NCBI RefSeq assembly: GCF_900110185.1
Contig: NZ_FOCT01000002.1
Location: 124,001-188,000, forward strand
Length of the DNA stretch: 64,000 nt
From: Nitrosospira multiformis
Lineage (GTDB): Bacteria; Pseudomonadota; Gammaproteobacteria; Burkholderiales; Nitrosomonadaceae
Direction of reading: 5' to 3'
Part shown: positions 35,166 to 44,817 of the stretch, in pieces
Layout of the letters: each line of letters starts with the position of its first letter
Position numbering within the stretch: the first letter of the stretch is position 1
The notes under the pieces: model-generated
Told to the model about the DNA's origin: nothing
Database searches by the model: none
The model's input: only the letters and a program-made list of their open reading frames with translations
Position numbers and translations under genes: made by a program

Positions 35166-37082
35166 TCAAGCCGCCCCGGCTCGGGTGCGGATCTCTTCCT
35201 CAAGACGGTCCACCAACGCCGGCAATGTCATTTGACCAAGATCAGAGCCAGTGCGGGTACGTACAGCCACCCTCTGCGCTGCCACTTCCTTATCACCCAC
35301 GATGATTTGATAGGGCAGTTTTTGCAGACTATGCTCCCGTATTTTATAAGTTATTTTTTCATTTCTCAAGTCCGCATACGCTCGAATTCCGGCCCGCCTG
35401 AGTTCTTCGGTCACTTCTCGGGCATAATCGGCCTGCCCTTCCGAGATATTCAGTACGACTGCATGGTCCGGCGACAACCATAGCGGCAGTGCTCCCGCAT
35501 GATTTTCGATAAGAATGCCGATAAAACGCTCCAGTGAGCCGAGGATTGCGCGATGAAGCATTACCGGTATCTGCCGGGAGTTATCCTCAGCCACAAACTC
35601 TGCCCCGAGACGTTCCGGCATGGAAAAATCCAGTTGCAAGGTGCCGCACTGCCAGATGCGACCGATACTATCTTTGAGCGAAAACTCTATTTTCGGCCCG
35701 TAGAACGCACCTTCACCGGGTTGCAGTTCCCAGATGGGGTTTTTGTGATTCAGCGCGGATCGCAGCGCCTCCTCCGCCTTGTCCCACTGCTCTTCGGAAC
35801 CTACGCGCTTTGCGGGACGGGTGGAAAGTTTCACCAGGATGTCATTAAAGCCAAAATCGTTGTAAACCTTCTGCAACAGATCAATAAACTGGACGGCCTC
35901 ATCTTGCACTTGGGACTCGGTGCAGAAGATGTGAGCATCGTCCTGAGTGAAAGCTCGCACCCGCATAATCCCATGCAGTGCTCCGGAGGGCTCGTTACGG
36001 TGACAGGAACCGAATTCCGCGAGTCGGAGCGGCAGGTCGCGATAACTTTTCAGCCCCTGCTTGAACACCTGCACATGTCCCGGACAATTCATCGGCTTGA
36101 CGGAAAATTCCCTGTCTTCGGCTTGCGTCACGAACATATTCTCGCGGAAGTTTTCCCAGTGTCCGGAACGCTCCCACAAACCCTTGTCCAGTACGGAGGG
36201 CGTGCGGATTTCGAGATAGCCGTTATTGCGGAAGATGTCCCGCATGTACTGTTCGACCTGCTGCCAGACGACCCATCCCTTCGGATGCCAGAACACCATT
36301 CCAGGCGCTTCTTCCTGAAGGTGAAACAGACCCAGTTGCTTACCAAGCTTGCGGTGATCGCGTTTTTCCGCTTCTTCAAGACGGCGCAGATATGCATTCT
36401 GATCGTCTTTATTGGTCCATGCGGTGCCATAGATCCGCTGTAACATTTCGTTATGCGAATCGCCGCGCCAATAGGCGCCCGCAAGCTTCATCAGCTTGAA
36501 AACTTTCAGACGGGATGTAGCGGGGACGTGGGGACCGCGGCATAAATCGGTGAAATTTCCCTGGGAATATAATGAAACATCCTCATCGCCGGGAATGGCT
36601 TCGATGATCTGCGCCTTATAGTGTTCGCCCTGGTTCTTGAAAAAATTGATTGCCTCGGATCGATCCCAAACCTGCCGCTCGACTTTCAGGTTGCGCACGC
36701 TGATTTCAGCCATGCGTTTCTCGATTGCCGCCAGATCTTCGGGGGTGAATGGTCGCTTGTAGGAAAAATCGTAATAAAAGCCGTCCTCGATTACCGGTCC
36801 AATCGTGACCTGCGCTTCCGGAAACAATTCTTTCACCGCATGCGCCAGCAAATGGGCGCTGGAATGACGAATGATCTCGAGCCCTTCCGCATCCTTTTCC
36901 GTGATGATGGCTACGTCGCTGTCATTTTCGATACGAGCGGAAAGGTCGACCAGCTTGCCGTTCACTTTGCCTGCAAGCGCAGCACGAGCCAGCCCGGCGC
37001 CTATCGAAGCTGCAACTTCACCCACCGTTACAGGATGCTCATACACACGCTTCGAACCATCCGGCAAACGAACCACAGCCAC
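35166..37082 (-). CDS. thrS: Threonyl-tRNA synthetase
   Basis: A 638-residue class II synthetase. A TGS domain ([24 protein letters not shown]) opens the protein, followed by the editing domain with [12 protein letters not shown], the catalytic core with the zinc-site Cys in MNCPGHV and motif 2 [31 protein letters not shown], and an anticodon-binding domain. I place the start at GTG 37082, preceded by AAAGGGAGAAGCC, which aligns with E. coli ThrS. The frame is open to 37259 but that part is unlike ThrS. It heads the thrS-infC-rpmI-rplT run. Confidence 0.96.
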   Translation of the reverse strand: MAVVRLPDGSKRVYEHPVTVGEVAASIGAGLARAALAGKVNGKLVDLSARIENDSDVAIITEKDAEGLEIIRHSSAHLLAHAVKELFPEAQVTIGPVIEDGFYYDFSYKRPFTPEDLAAIEKRMAEISVRNLKVERQVWDRSEAINFFKNQGEHYKAQIIEAIPGDEDVSLYSQGNFTDLCRGPHVPATSRLKVFKLMKLAGAYWRGDSHNEMLQRIYGTAWTNKDDQNAYLRRLEEAEKRDHRKLGKQLGLFHLQEEAPGMVFWHPKGWVVWQQVEQYMRDIFRNNGYLEIRTPSVLDKGLWERSGHWENFRENMFVTQAEDREFSVKPMNCPGHVQVFKQGLKSYRDLPLRLAEFGSCHRNEPSGALHGIMRVRAFTQDDAHIFCTESQVQDEAVQFIDLLQKVYNDFGFNDILVKLSTRPAKRVGSEEQWDKAEEALRSALNHKNPIWELQPGEGAFYGPKIEFSLKDSIGRIWQCGTLQLDFSMPERLGAEFVAEDNSRQIPVMLHRAILGSLERFIGILIENHAGALPLWLSPDHAVVLNISEGQADYAREVTEELRRAGIRAYADLRNEKITYKIREHSLQKLPYQIIVGDKEVAAQRVAVRTRTGSDLGQMTLPALVDRLEEEIRTRAGAA

Positions 37083-37325
37083 GGCTTCTCCCTTTGATAA
37101 GTAAGATTGACTAAAAATCCTGATTTTACAGGATTCAGCGGCACGGAGGGGGGTGGGGCGGCGACGTGCCGGAAAAAGCGGTTTCGTGGTTGGGGCTAGA
37201 GAGGATTTTGCGAAGACTTCAAGGCGAACGGAAAAAGGAATGCGCGGACAGTGCATCATCCGCGCACTCGGATCCTTGGTGCAAAACGGGAATCCCGAAT
37301 CAAGAGTCCCTGGCTGGACCTGCTG

Positions 37326-38345
37326 TTATAAGCTCGCTTCGCGCTCGAGTAATTCTTCTACCCTGACACCCGTTTCTGTTCGTCCGCCAAATACGGTTCC
37401 CACCTTCTTTTTGTTGAGATGTTCAAGGTTGGTGCTATAGGCTTGCGAGGGCAGCGGAAAAAATTTGACTTCTTTCACCAGCGCCGGCGCATTTTTCATA
37501 TAGAACTCAACCAGTTCCCTGACCTCTGGTTTTTCCGCTGATTTGATATTCACGTAAATGAAAATCGGACGGGATAAAGGCTGATAACTGCCGTCTTCCA
37601 CTGTTTTTTCAGAGGGGAGCACAGGACCCTTTCCCGAATCGATGGCCACCGCTTTGAGCTTTTTCTGATTTTCAACATAGTAGGCAAAACCGAAAAAACC
37701 CAGCGCATTCTTGTCGCTGGCGACCCCTTGTACCAGTACGTTGTCGTCTTCGGAAGCAGTGAAATCCCCTCGACTGGATTTGGTTTTGCCTACGATCGCT
37801 TCGGTAAAGTAGTCGAAGGTGCCCGAATCGGCACCCGCTCCATAGAGCTTCAGTTTTTCATCGGGCCATGCCGGATTTGCCTGGTTCCATTTGATGATTT
37901 TACCTTGTGCCTCGGGTTCCCAGATCTTCTTCAGCTCGGCGACGGTAAGCGTTTTTGCCCAGTCATTCTTGGGATTGATCACCACCGTTAACGCATCGAA
38001 TGCTACCGGCATTTCAACGTACTGGATATCGGATTTTTTGCATTCCTCCATTTCCTTCTGCAGAATGGGACGGGAAGCATTCACGATATCCGTTTCGCCG
38101 CGGCAGAATTTTTTGAAACCTCCACCAGTACCGGAGATACCGACGGTTACTCTTACCGCCCCTTTCTTCGCATTCTGGAAATCTTCCGCTACCGCCTCGG
38201 TAATGGGAAAAACAGTGCTCGAGCCATCTATCTTAACCAGCCCCGCCGCATTCGCACCGGCAATCATACCTATATTGGCGGCACTAAACACTGCGCCCAG
38301 CACCGCTGACTTTGTCAGTCCCATCCGATTCAATGATTTCAACAT
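37326..38345 (-). CDS. pstS: Phosphate ABC transporter substrate-binding protein PstS
   Basis: A 339-residue periplasmic binding protein. The signal peptide ends near GANA/AGLVK. The mature protein holds the phosphate-binding signatures [17 protein letters not shown] and [26 protein letters not shown], plus the [17 protein letters not shown] loop. It captures phosphate for the PstCAB importer, but those genes are not nearby, so this copy is orphaned from its transporter in this window. A C-terminal tail of about 30 residues rich in charged residues ([23 protein letters not shown]) extends beyond the core. Confidence 0.88.
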   Translation of the reverse strand: MLKSLNRMGLTKSAVLGAVFSAANIGMIAGANAAGLVKIDGSSTVFPITEAVAEDFQNAKKGAVRVTVGISGTGGGFKKFCRGETDIVNASRPILQKEMEECKKSDIQYVEMPVAFDALTVVINPKNDWAKTLTVAELKKIWEPEAQGKIIKWNQANPAWPDEKLKLYGAGADSGTFDYFTEAIVGKTKSSRGDFTASEDDNVLVQGVASDKNALGFFGFAYYVENQKKLKAVAIDSGKGPVLPSEKTVEDGSYQPLSRPIFIYVNIKSAEKPEVRELVEFYMKNAPALVKEVKFFPLPSQAYSTNLEHLNKKKVGTVFGGRTETGVRVEELLEREASL

Positions 38346-38540
38346 TTCATTCCCCGTTCAATTAAACAGACTATGCTTTTTTTTCAGCTGCCATGCTAGG
38401 TCATGATTATTGCGTTTTTGTGACATCCTGTGCCCGGAGCAACCAGAGCAGATAAGGTGGATTCCTCCATGAATTAATTTTCCCAAAAAGAACGGGTAGA
38501 AAAAACTTTGACCGGGGGAAGAGGGAAGATGTCCTTTGAT

Positions 38541-39932
38541 TCAGTTCGGCACGGCCCTTTCAACCGATCTCTCGTCTGCCGCCGCATTTCGCACAACCTC
38601 CGCTATTTTCTCCGCCCAGTATTTGACTTTCTGCCCGGACTCACCTTCTACCATTACCCTTATCAATGGTTCCGTACCCGAGGCCCGCAGAAGCACCCGG
38701 CCCGTGGTATCGAGATCGCGTTCGGCCTCTGACTGAGCGGTTTTGATGGCCAGGCTGTTGTGCGCATCAAATCCCTTGGGCACCCTGACATTGATCAGTT
38801 GCTGCGGATAGAGCGTCACGTCCGATGCTAGCTCGGCCAAGGTCTTGCCGGAATCACGTATCGCGTAGAGTACCTGTAGTGCCGAAATGATTCCGTCACC
38901 GGTGGTATGTTTGTCGAGGCAGATAATGTGGCCGGAACCTTCGCCGCCCAGCTGCCAATTTTTTTTCTGCAGCAGTTCCAGCACATAGCGATCGCCGACA
39001 TTCGCGCGCGCAAAAGAAATATCCAGTTTCTTTAACCCGTTTTCAATCGCCAGATTCGTCATGAGCGTACCTGCCACCCCCTCCTTGAGCAGGCCGTTTT
39101 GTTTTCGATGTTTCGCGATGAGGTAGATCAACTGGTCGCCGTCGTAAAGCACGGCCTCGCCATCGGTCATGATTACGCGATCGCCATCCCCATCCAATGC
39201 TACTCCGATATCTGCCTGATGATGCCGGACTGCTTCCTGCAGGGTGGCGCCATGCGTCGCCCCACACTCGTGATTGATATTGAGACCGTCGGGATGGATT
39301 CCAATCGCAACCACTTCGGCGCCCAGTTCATGCAGTACAGGACCGGCGATCTGATACGTGGCGCCGTGGGCGCAATCGACCACGATCCGCAGACCCCGCA
39401 GATCGAGGTGATTTGGAAAAGTGCTTTTGCAGAACTCGATATAGCGTCCTCTTGCGTCATTGACGCGCCGCGCTTTTCCGAGCTGCGCCGACGGCATTGC
39501 CTTGAGAGGCGCATTCAATCCCGCTTCAATCTCCTGCTCGGTCGCATCGGGTAATTTGGTCCCGAGGGCAGAAAAAAACTTGATGCCGTTATCCTCGAAA
39601 GGATTGTGGGAAGCCGAAATGACGATGCCTGCCTGCAAACGCAGGGCGCGGGTGAGATAAGCAACCGCGGGAGTGGGCATTGGGCCTGAAAGCAGGACAT
39701 CCACCCCGGCTGCGGAAAGCCCTGCCTGTAACGCTGATTCCAACATATAGCCCGATATGCGCGTATCCTTGCCGATCAATACTGCCGGGCGCTCTCCTTT
39801 TGAAAGATGCCAATCCGAGGAAGTCAAAACCTTTCCAGCAGAATAACCCAGATGTATCACGAATTCGGGGGTAATAGGCGCTTCTCCTACGCGTCCGCGT
39901 ATGCCGTCAGTTCCAAAATATTTTCTTGTCAT
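38541..39932 (-). CDS. glmM: Phosphoglucosamine mutase
   Basis: A 463-residue enzyme converting glucosamine-6-phosphate to glucosamine-1-phosphate for peptidoglycan and LPS precursors. It starts [25 protein letters not shown]. The phosphoserine loop [19 protein letters not shown], the metal loop [13 protein letters not shown] and the substrate loop GGEGSGHII are present. It follows folP by 36 bases, matching the conserved ftsH-folP-glmM order. The N-terminal part is slightly longer than E. coli GlmM because of a short insertion near [11 protein letters not shown]. Confidence 0.95.
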   Translation of the reverse strand: MTRKYFGTDGIRGRVGEAPITPEFVIHLGYSAGKVLTSSDWHLSKGERPAVLIGKDTRISGYMLESALQAGLSAAGVDVLLSGPMPTPAVAYLTRALRLQAGIVISASHNPFEDNGIKFFSALGTKLPDATEQEIEAGLNAPLKAMPSAQLGKARRVNDARGRYIEFCKSTFPNHLDLRGLRIVVDCAHGATYQIAGPVLHELGAEVVAIGIHPDGLNINHECGATHGATLQEAVRHHQADIGVALDGDGDRVIMTDGEAVLYDGDQLIYLIAKHRKQNGLLKEGVAGTLMTNLAIENGLKKLDISFARANVGDRYVLELLQKKNWQLGGEGSGHIICLDKHTTGDGIISALQVLYAIRDSGKTLAELASDVTLYPQQLINVRVPKGFDAHNSLAIKTAQSEAERDLDTTGRVLLRASGTEPLIRVMVEGESGQKVKYWAEKIAEVVRNAAADERSVERAVPN

Positions 39933-39968
39933 TGGAAGAAATCCATTGGTTATCGAAATGAATTGAAT

Positions 39969-40856
39969 TCAACTGAGGGTTTCCACCGTGAAGTGAGCGG
40001 ATGATGCATTCTCCCGTGCACAGCCTCGGTCGTAAACGGCATTGTAAACGGCCAGCGCATCCCGGGTTGCCCGGACGTCATGCACACGGAGGATGGCCGC
40101 GCCCTTCATCGCCGCTATCAGTGCTGCCGCTATGCTGGCATGAATCCGGTTATTTATGTCACTGCCCGTGATTTTTCCGAGCATCGATTTGCGCGAGAGA
40201 CCTGCCAGCATCGGTACTCCAAGATCGAGGAACTGATCGAGATGGCGTAATAATTCGATATTATGAACCTGGTTTTTACCAAAACCAAAGCCCGGATCGA
40301 CTATCAGTCGCTCCCGCGGAATACCTGCGGCTTGCGCAGCCTCCAGACGCCGCTTCAAAAAAGCCTTGACATCCTGCACTACCTCATCATATTGGGGATT
40401 GACCTGCATATTGACGGGTTCACCCTGCATATGCATGAGGCAAGCCGTCACACCTCCTTCTGCGACCGCCTCCAACGCACCCGGGATCTGCAGTGCCCTC
40501 ACATCGTTAATCATCACGGCCCCCGCGGCGATGGCAGCTCGCATGACTTCGGGTTTGGAAGTATCGACCGAAACCTGCACATTCTGGTTTGCCAGTTCTT
40601 CCACTACCGGGATAATCCGATGTAATTCCTCTTCGACAGAAACCGGGGTGCTGCCAGGACGCGTTGATTCACCGCCGACGTCCAGCAGATCTGCCCCTTC
40701 TTCCATCAAATGGAAAGCATGACTCAGGGCATGTTCAGTCGAAGCGAACAAGCCGCCATCCGAAAAGGAGTCAGGAGTTATATTGACAACGCCCATTACA
40801 AGAGGGCGATGAGGGCGCCTGAAAATTTCTACAGGCGGGATAGAAGATGGTGACAC
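39969..40856 (-). CDS. folP: Dihydropteroate synthase
   Basis: A 295-residue TIM-barrel enzyme of folate synthesis that joins p-aminobenzoate to the pterin; it is the target of sulfonamides. Signatures are LVMGVVNITPDSFSDGG, DVGGESTRPGS, DPGFGFGK and GLSRKSMLGKI. The start is GTG 40856 with GGGTGA upstream. It lies between ftsH and glmM as in many proteobacteria. A terminator-like hairpin and a short tandem repeat separate it from ftsH. Confidence 0.95.
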   Translation of the reverse strand: MSPSSIPPVEIFRRPHRPLVMGVVNITPDSFSDGGLFASTEHALSHAFHLMEEGADLLDVGGESTRPGSTPVSVEEELHRIIPVVEELANQNVQVSVDTSKPEVMRAAIAAGAVMINDVRALQIPGALEAVAEGGVTACLMHMQGEPVNMQVNPQYDEVVQDVKAFLKRRLEAAQAAGIPRERLIVDPGFGFGKNQVHNIELLRHLDQFLDLGVPMLAGLSRKSMLGKITGSDINNRIHASIAAALIAAMKGAAILRVHDVRATRDALAVYNAVYDRGCARENASSAHFTVETLS

Positions 40857-40899
40857 CGAGACTCACCCATTGCGGAGTAATTTTCTTTTCTATGAACCG

Positions 40900-40968
40900 G
40901 AAAAAGACGGTATGAAAAAGATGGGACGAAAAAGATGGGACAAAAAGAACGGATGAAAAAGGCGGGTT
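40900..40968. repeat. Fourteen-base tandem repeat between ftsH and folP
   Basis: Five imperfect copies of a unit close to GAAAAAGATGGGAC begin at about 40900, 40914, 40928, 40941 and 40955 (period 14, once 13). The last copy merges with the A-run of the ftsH terminator. It may have grown from that terminator by slippage. Confidence 0.75.
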
Positions 40969-40983
40969 CGTCCCGCCTTTTTC
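40955..40983 (-). terminator. Intrinsic terminator after ftsH
   Basis: GAAAAAGGCGGG and CCCGCCTTTTTC form a perfect stem around a five-base loop, with A and T runs on its flanks. It lies about 30 bases after the ftsH stop and should end or reduce that transcript before folP. Confidence 0.85.
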
Positions 40984-41014
40984 ATTGTTTACTGTTCAAC
41001 AGTAACTTCCTTGC

Positions 41015-42910
41015 CTAAGCTTCCTGCGCGGGTGTCGCTGTAGGCGCAGGCGCCGCGGGGGGTGCATTATCCTTGGGCGGCGTTGGAGCAGTCCTGTTTG
41101 GCTTGGGAGGCCGGGGCGTACGGCCTTCCATGATGTCGCCGATTTGCTCCGCGTCTATGGTTTCCCATTCCAGCAGCGCTTTGGCCATAACCTCGATCTT
41201 ATCGCGGTTTTCTTCGATCAGCTTGCGCGCCAGACTATACTGCGTATCGATGATGCGGCGAATTTCTATATCCACCTTCTGCATGGTCGCTTCGCTGACA
41301 TTCTTGTGGGTTGTGACGGAACGACCCAGAAACACCTCTCCCTCGTTCTCGCCATAAACCATCGGGCCAAGCGAATCAGACATGCCCCATTGGGTGACCA
41401 TGCGTCTCGCCATCTCTGTCGCACGCTCAAAATCATTGGATGCGCCGGTCGTCATCTGGCCCATGAAGACTTCCTCGGCGATACGGCCGCCGAACAGGAC
41501 CGCAATATTCTGCAGGATTTCCTCACGGTCCATGCTGAAACGGTCTTCGGTCGGCAGTTGCATGGTCACACCCAGTGCCCGCCCCCGTGGGATAATGGAA
41601 ACCTTGTGTACCGGGTCGGTCTTGGGTAACAACTGGGCAACCACCGCATGCCCGGATTCATGATAAGCAGTGTTGCGCCGCTCACGTTCCGGCATCAGAA
41701 CAGATTTGCGCTCTGCACCCATGAAAATCTTGTCCTTGGCCCGCTCAAAATCCTCCATGTCGACGAGCCGCTTGTTGCTGCGCGCAGCAAACAGGGCCGC
41801 CTCATTCACCAGATTAGCGAGATCGGCTCCGGACATCCCCGGGGTTCCACGGGCAAGGGTTTCGGCATGTACATCGGGGGCGATCGGTACCTTGCGCATA
41901 TGCACGTGCAATATCTGCTCACGGCCCCGGATATCGGGGAGCGGCACCGTCACCTGCCGGTCGAAACGACCGGGACGCAACAGCGCAGGGTCGAGCACAT
42001 CCGGACGGTTGGTAGCTGCGATGACAATCACACCCGCAGTGCCTTCGAAACCATCCATTTCCACCAGCAACTGATTGAGCGTCTGTTCGCGCTCATCATT
42101 GCCACCACCGAGACCCGCGCCACGTTGACGCCCCACCGCATCGATCTCGTCGATGAAAATAATGCAGGGAGCATGCTTCTTCGCTTGCTCGAACATATCG
42201 CGCACTCTGGCTGCACCTACCCCCACAAACATTTCCACAAAATCAGAGCCCGAGATACTGAAGAAGGGGACCTTGGCTTCACCGGCAATAGCACGCGCCA
42301 GGAGCGTCTTACCCGTACCCGGGTTTCCCACCATCAACACGCCGCGCGGGATACGCCCTCCCAGTTTCTGGAACTTGCTGGGATCGCGCAGGAATTCCAC
42401 CAGTTCGGAAACCTCCTCCTTGGCTTCTTCACAACCTGCAACGTCGGCAAACGTCACCTGGTTGGTGGATTCGTCGAGCATGCGCGCCTTGCTTTTCCCG
42501 AACGAAAAGGCACCGCCGCCACGACCCCCGCCCTGCATCTGCCGCATGAAGAAAATCCATACCCCGATCAGCAGAAGCATGGGGAACCAGGAAACGAAGA
42601 TATTCATCAGGAGAGAAGGTTCCTCCTCCGGCTTGGCATCTATGATGACGCCCGCCTTAAGCAGATCGCTCACCATCCACGGGTCCGAGGGCGTGTACGT
42701 CGTAAAACGTCTGCCATCGGTTTTCGTACCCTTCAGCGTGCGACCTTCTATAGTTACTTTGGCGATCCTGCCCTGCTTCACCTCGTCGATGAACTGGGAA
42801 TATTCCATCGGTGCTTGCCCCGATTGCCGTGTACTGAACTGATTGAACACTGTCATCAGCACAAGAGCAATCACCAGCCAGATGGCCATGTTTTTAATGA
42901 GATTGTTCAA
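41015..42910 (-). CDS. ftsH: ATP-dependent zinc metalloprotease FtsH
   Basis: A 631-residue inner-membrane protease. Two membrane segments lie at about residues 5-22 and 103-122 with a periplasmic loop between. The AAA+ domain carries Walker A GNPGTGKT, Walker [14 protein letters not shown] and the second region of homology ([21 protein letters not shown]). The zinc site is HESGH at 417-421. The C-terminus is a Pro/Ala-rich tail from about residue 600. It degrades damaged membrane proteins and regulatory proteins such as RpoH and LpxC in E. coli. The start is TTG 42910, with AAGGAG five bases upstream. Confidence 0.96.
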   Translation of the reverse strand: MNNLIKNMAIWLVIALVLMTVFNQFSTRQSGQAPMEYSQFIDEVKQGRIAKVTIEGRTLKGTKTDGRRFTTYTPSDPWMVSDLLKAGVIIDAKPEEEPSLLMNIFVSWFPMLLLIGVWIFFMRQMQGGGRGGGAFSFGKSKARMLDESTNQVTFADVAGCEEAKEEVSELVEFLRDPSKFQKLGGRIPRGVLMVGNPGTGKTLLARAIAGEAKVPFFSISGSDFVEMFVGVGAARVRDMFEQAKKHAPCIIFIDEIDAVGRQRGAGLGGGNDEREQTLNQLLVEMDGFEGTAGVIVIAATNRPDVLDPALLRPGRFDRQVTVPLPDIRGREQILHVHMRKVPIAPDVHAETLARGTPGMSGADLANLVNEAALFAARSNKRLVDMEDFERAKDKIFMGAERKSVLMPERERRNTAYHESGHAVVAQLLPKTDPVHKVSIIPRGRALGVTMQLPTEDRFSMDREEILQNIAVLFGGRIAEEVFMGQMTTGASNDFERATEMARRMVTQWGMSDSLGPMVYGENEGEVFLGRSVTTHKNVSEATMQKVDIEIRRIIDTQYSLARKLIEENRDKIEVMAKALLEWETIDAEQIGDIMEGRTPRPPKPNRTAPTPPKDNAPPAAPAPTATPAQEA

Positions 42911-43078
42911 AGTAGCTCCTTGGCTTGCGCCGTCAAAATACTCGAATGTTTCATTCTAAACCCATTTCTAGATTTAGAATAGCCGTTATCCCTGCTACCA
43001 GCCTCCAGGGTCGCGTGGGGATTTGCAACCTCGCAGCCCCTTATATTTTACTTGCGTTGGCATCCGAACCTGGAATGT

Positions 43079-43699
43079 CTAATCCCGCTTCCCCAGCCCC
43101 AGCAAATAGATTTCGCTGCTCCGACCCCGTGATGCCAAGGGTTTACGTGTTACTACCCGATCGAATGTAGCGCGCATCGCGCGAAAAAACTCGTCAAAAC
43201 CAGAACCTTGAAATACTTTGACGAGGAAGTTGCCGCCAGAGTTCAACCGCTCGGTACAAAACTCGAGAGCCAACTCCGCCAGATGCATGCCACGCGTTTG
43301 ATCAATTATCCCTATGCCCGTTATATTAGGTGACATATCGCAAATTACAAGGTCAACGGGCAAATCCTTCAATTGTTCCTTCAATTCGGCCAGGACAGAC
43401 GCTTCGCGGAAATCTCCCTGAATGAAGGTTACGCCGGATATGGGCGCCATTTCCAGGATATCCACAGCAACCGCTCTACCCTTGCCCATGAGCTTCTCCG
43501 CTGCTACCTGCGACCAACCGCCGGGAGCGGCGCCAAGATCTACCACTGTCATGCCCGGCTTGAACAAGTGATCGCGTTCGGCGATCTCCATCAGCTTATA
43601 GGCCGCGCGTGAGCGGTAGCCTTCCTTTTTCGCCTGCTTGACAAAAAAATCATTCACATGCTCCTTCATCCAGGCCTTGCTGGTTTTGGTCCGCTTCAT
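43079..43699 (-). CDS. rlmE: 23S rRNA (uridine-2'-O-)-methyltransferase RlmE
   Basis: A 206-residue SAM-dependent enzyme (formerly FtsJ/RrmJ) that methylates U2552 of 23S rRNA, a heat-shock-linked step in ribosome assembly. The start MKRTKTSKAWMKEHVNDFFVKQAKKEGYRSRAAYKL includes the catalytic Lys. The SAM motif VVDLGAAPGGWSQ and later DLVICDMSPNITG complete the signature. I chose ATG 43699; the frame is open 13 codons upstream but would run into the divergent yhbY start. It precedes ftsH as in E. coli. Confidence 0.95.
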   Translation of the reverse strand: MKRTKTSKAWMKEHVNDFFVKQAKKEGYRSRAAYKLMEIAERDHLFKPGMTVVDLGAAPGGWSQVAAEKLMGKGRAVAVDILEMAPISGVTFIQGDFREASVLAELKEQLKDLPVDLVICDMSPNITGIGIIDQTRGMHLAELALEFCTERLNSGGNFLVKVFQGSGFDEFFRAMRATFDRVVTRKPLASRGRSSEIYLLGLGKRD

Positions 43700-43728
43700 C
43701 GCGTAAAATGATCGTCGTGAAAGAAGAT

Positions 43729-44016
43729 ATGTTAGCACTTACTCCAGATTTCCGACGTGGGCTCAAGGCTCGCGCGCATGCCCTCAAGCCGGTCGTCTGG
43801 ATAGGCGCAGCGGGTTTATCGGACAACGTGGTGAACGAACTGGATCAGCGACTTAAAAGCCACGAACTGATCAAAATCAAAGTGGCGAGTGACGACTGGG
43901 AAATACGAAACGCGTTACTGGAGAAAATTTGCGGACGCCTCAACGCTGCACCTGTGCAGCACATCGGCAAGATGCTGGTGATTTACCGTCCTGAGCCCGA
44001 AAAAACAAAGAACTGA
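43729..44016 (+). CDS. yhbY: CRM-domain RNA-binding protein YhbY
   Basis: A 95-residue protein with a single CRM domain: LTPDFRRGLKARAHALKPVVWIGAAGLSDNVVNELDQRLKSHELIKIKV. YhbY associates with the pre-50S ribosome. It is divergent from rlmE, 29 bases from start to start, a pairing also seen in E. coli (yhbY/rlmE). I start at ATG 43729 (GAAAGAAGA upstream); ATG 43708 in the same frame is possible. The two divergent promoters must overlap the coding starts. Confidence 0.93.
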   Translation: MLALTPDFRRGLKARAHALKPVVWIGAAGLSDNVVNELDQRLKSHELIKIKVASDDWEIRNALLEKICGRLNAAPVQHIGKMLVIYRPEPEKTKN

Positions 44017-44190
44017 AGCAAACCAAACCGGGGGTGAATCCACTGGCAATGAATCAACCGAAGTGCCCATTGGCCTTGGCCGCTCCGATCGTGGGCTAAT
44101 GTGGATTCCCTATCCGCATCCAGAGGAACGCGCTCCGCCGAGAACACATTCGGACAGGATCTATATATTCAAGTTATTCAAATTCAAGGT

Positions 44191-44232
44191 AAAAAGTACA
44201 GGAGTTCCCGGCTCCCGCGCCTGGGAACCTCC
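44191..44232 (-). terminator. Intrinsic terminator after greA
   Basis: On the minus strand GGAGGTTCCC and GGGAACTCC pair around a GC-rich loop immediately after the greA stop. TTTTT follows within about ten bases. It should end the carAB-greA transcript. The plus-strand side could also serve yhbY. Confidence 0.75.
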
Positions 44233-44709
44233 TCAGATGTATCTCACATCGAGAATTTCATACTCCCGCACCCCGCCGGGCGCCATCACTTCAGCCACAT
44301 CCCCCGGATATTTGCCTATCAGAGCGCGAGAGATAGGGGAACTGATGGAAATCTTTCCCTCCTTGATATCCGCTTCATCATCCCCGACAATCTGATAAGT
44401 AACGGTTGTGGCAGACTCGACATCCTCCAGATCGATGGTTGCACCGAATACGCAGGCTCCATCCGCATCCAGCGTCGTCGGATCGATGATCTGTGCATTG
44501 GAGAGCTTGCTCTCAAGCTCAGCAATACGTCCTTCGATAAAACCCTGACGTTCCTTGGCCGCCTCGTATTCGGCGTTTTCGGAAAGATCACCATGGGATC
44601 GAGCTTCCGCAATGGCCGCAATCACGGCGGGTCGCTGAACCGTTTTCATCTCATGCAATTCGGCGCGCAGTTTTCCCGCGCCTGTCACTGTCAAGGGAAT
44701 TGTACTCAT
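44233..44709 (-). CDS. greA: Transcription elongation factor GreA
   Basis: A 158-residue factor that rescues backtracked RNA polymerase. The N-terminal coiled coil starts [37 protein letters not shown], with the acidic tip [23 protein letters not shown]. The C-terminal FKBP-like globular part ends in the [10 protein letters not shown] strand. It is 108 bases downstream of carB on the same strand, the conserved carA-carB-greA order. Confidence 0.96.
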   Translation of the reverse strand: MSTIPLTVTGAGKLRAELHEMKTVQRPAVIAAIAEARSHGDLSENAEYEAAKERQGFIEGRIAELESKLSNAQIIDPTTLDADGACVFGATIDLEDVESATTVTYQIVGDDEADIKEGKISISSPISRALIGKYPGDVAEVMAPGGVREYEILDVRYI

Positions 44710-44817
44710 AGTCTCTTCTGCTACCTGTTTTGGATCGGGTGTGCCTGTTGTTCGATATTGCTATACCGGAGCACGGCCTCCTCGGGCAATTCAAAACTTA
44801 AATTCAAAGTTCTCCCT

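Noticed and set aside
35553..36443. A 296-codon open frame on the plus strand
   Set aside because: It is the antisense shadow of thrS and has no protein family features.
41648..42982. A 444-codon open frame on the plus strand
   Set aside because: It lies wholly antisense to ftsH, is rich in His and Arg as expected for a mirror frame, and has no family resemblance or ribosome site.
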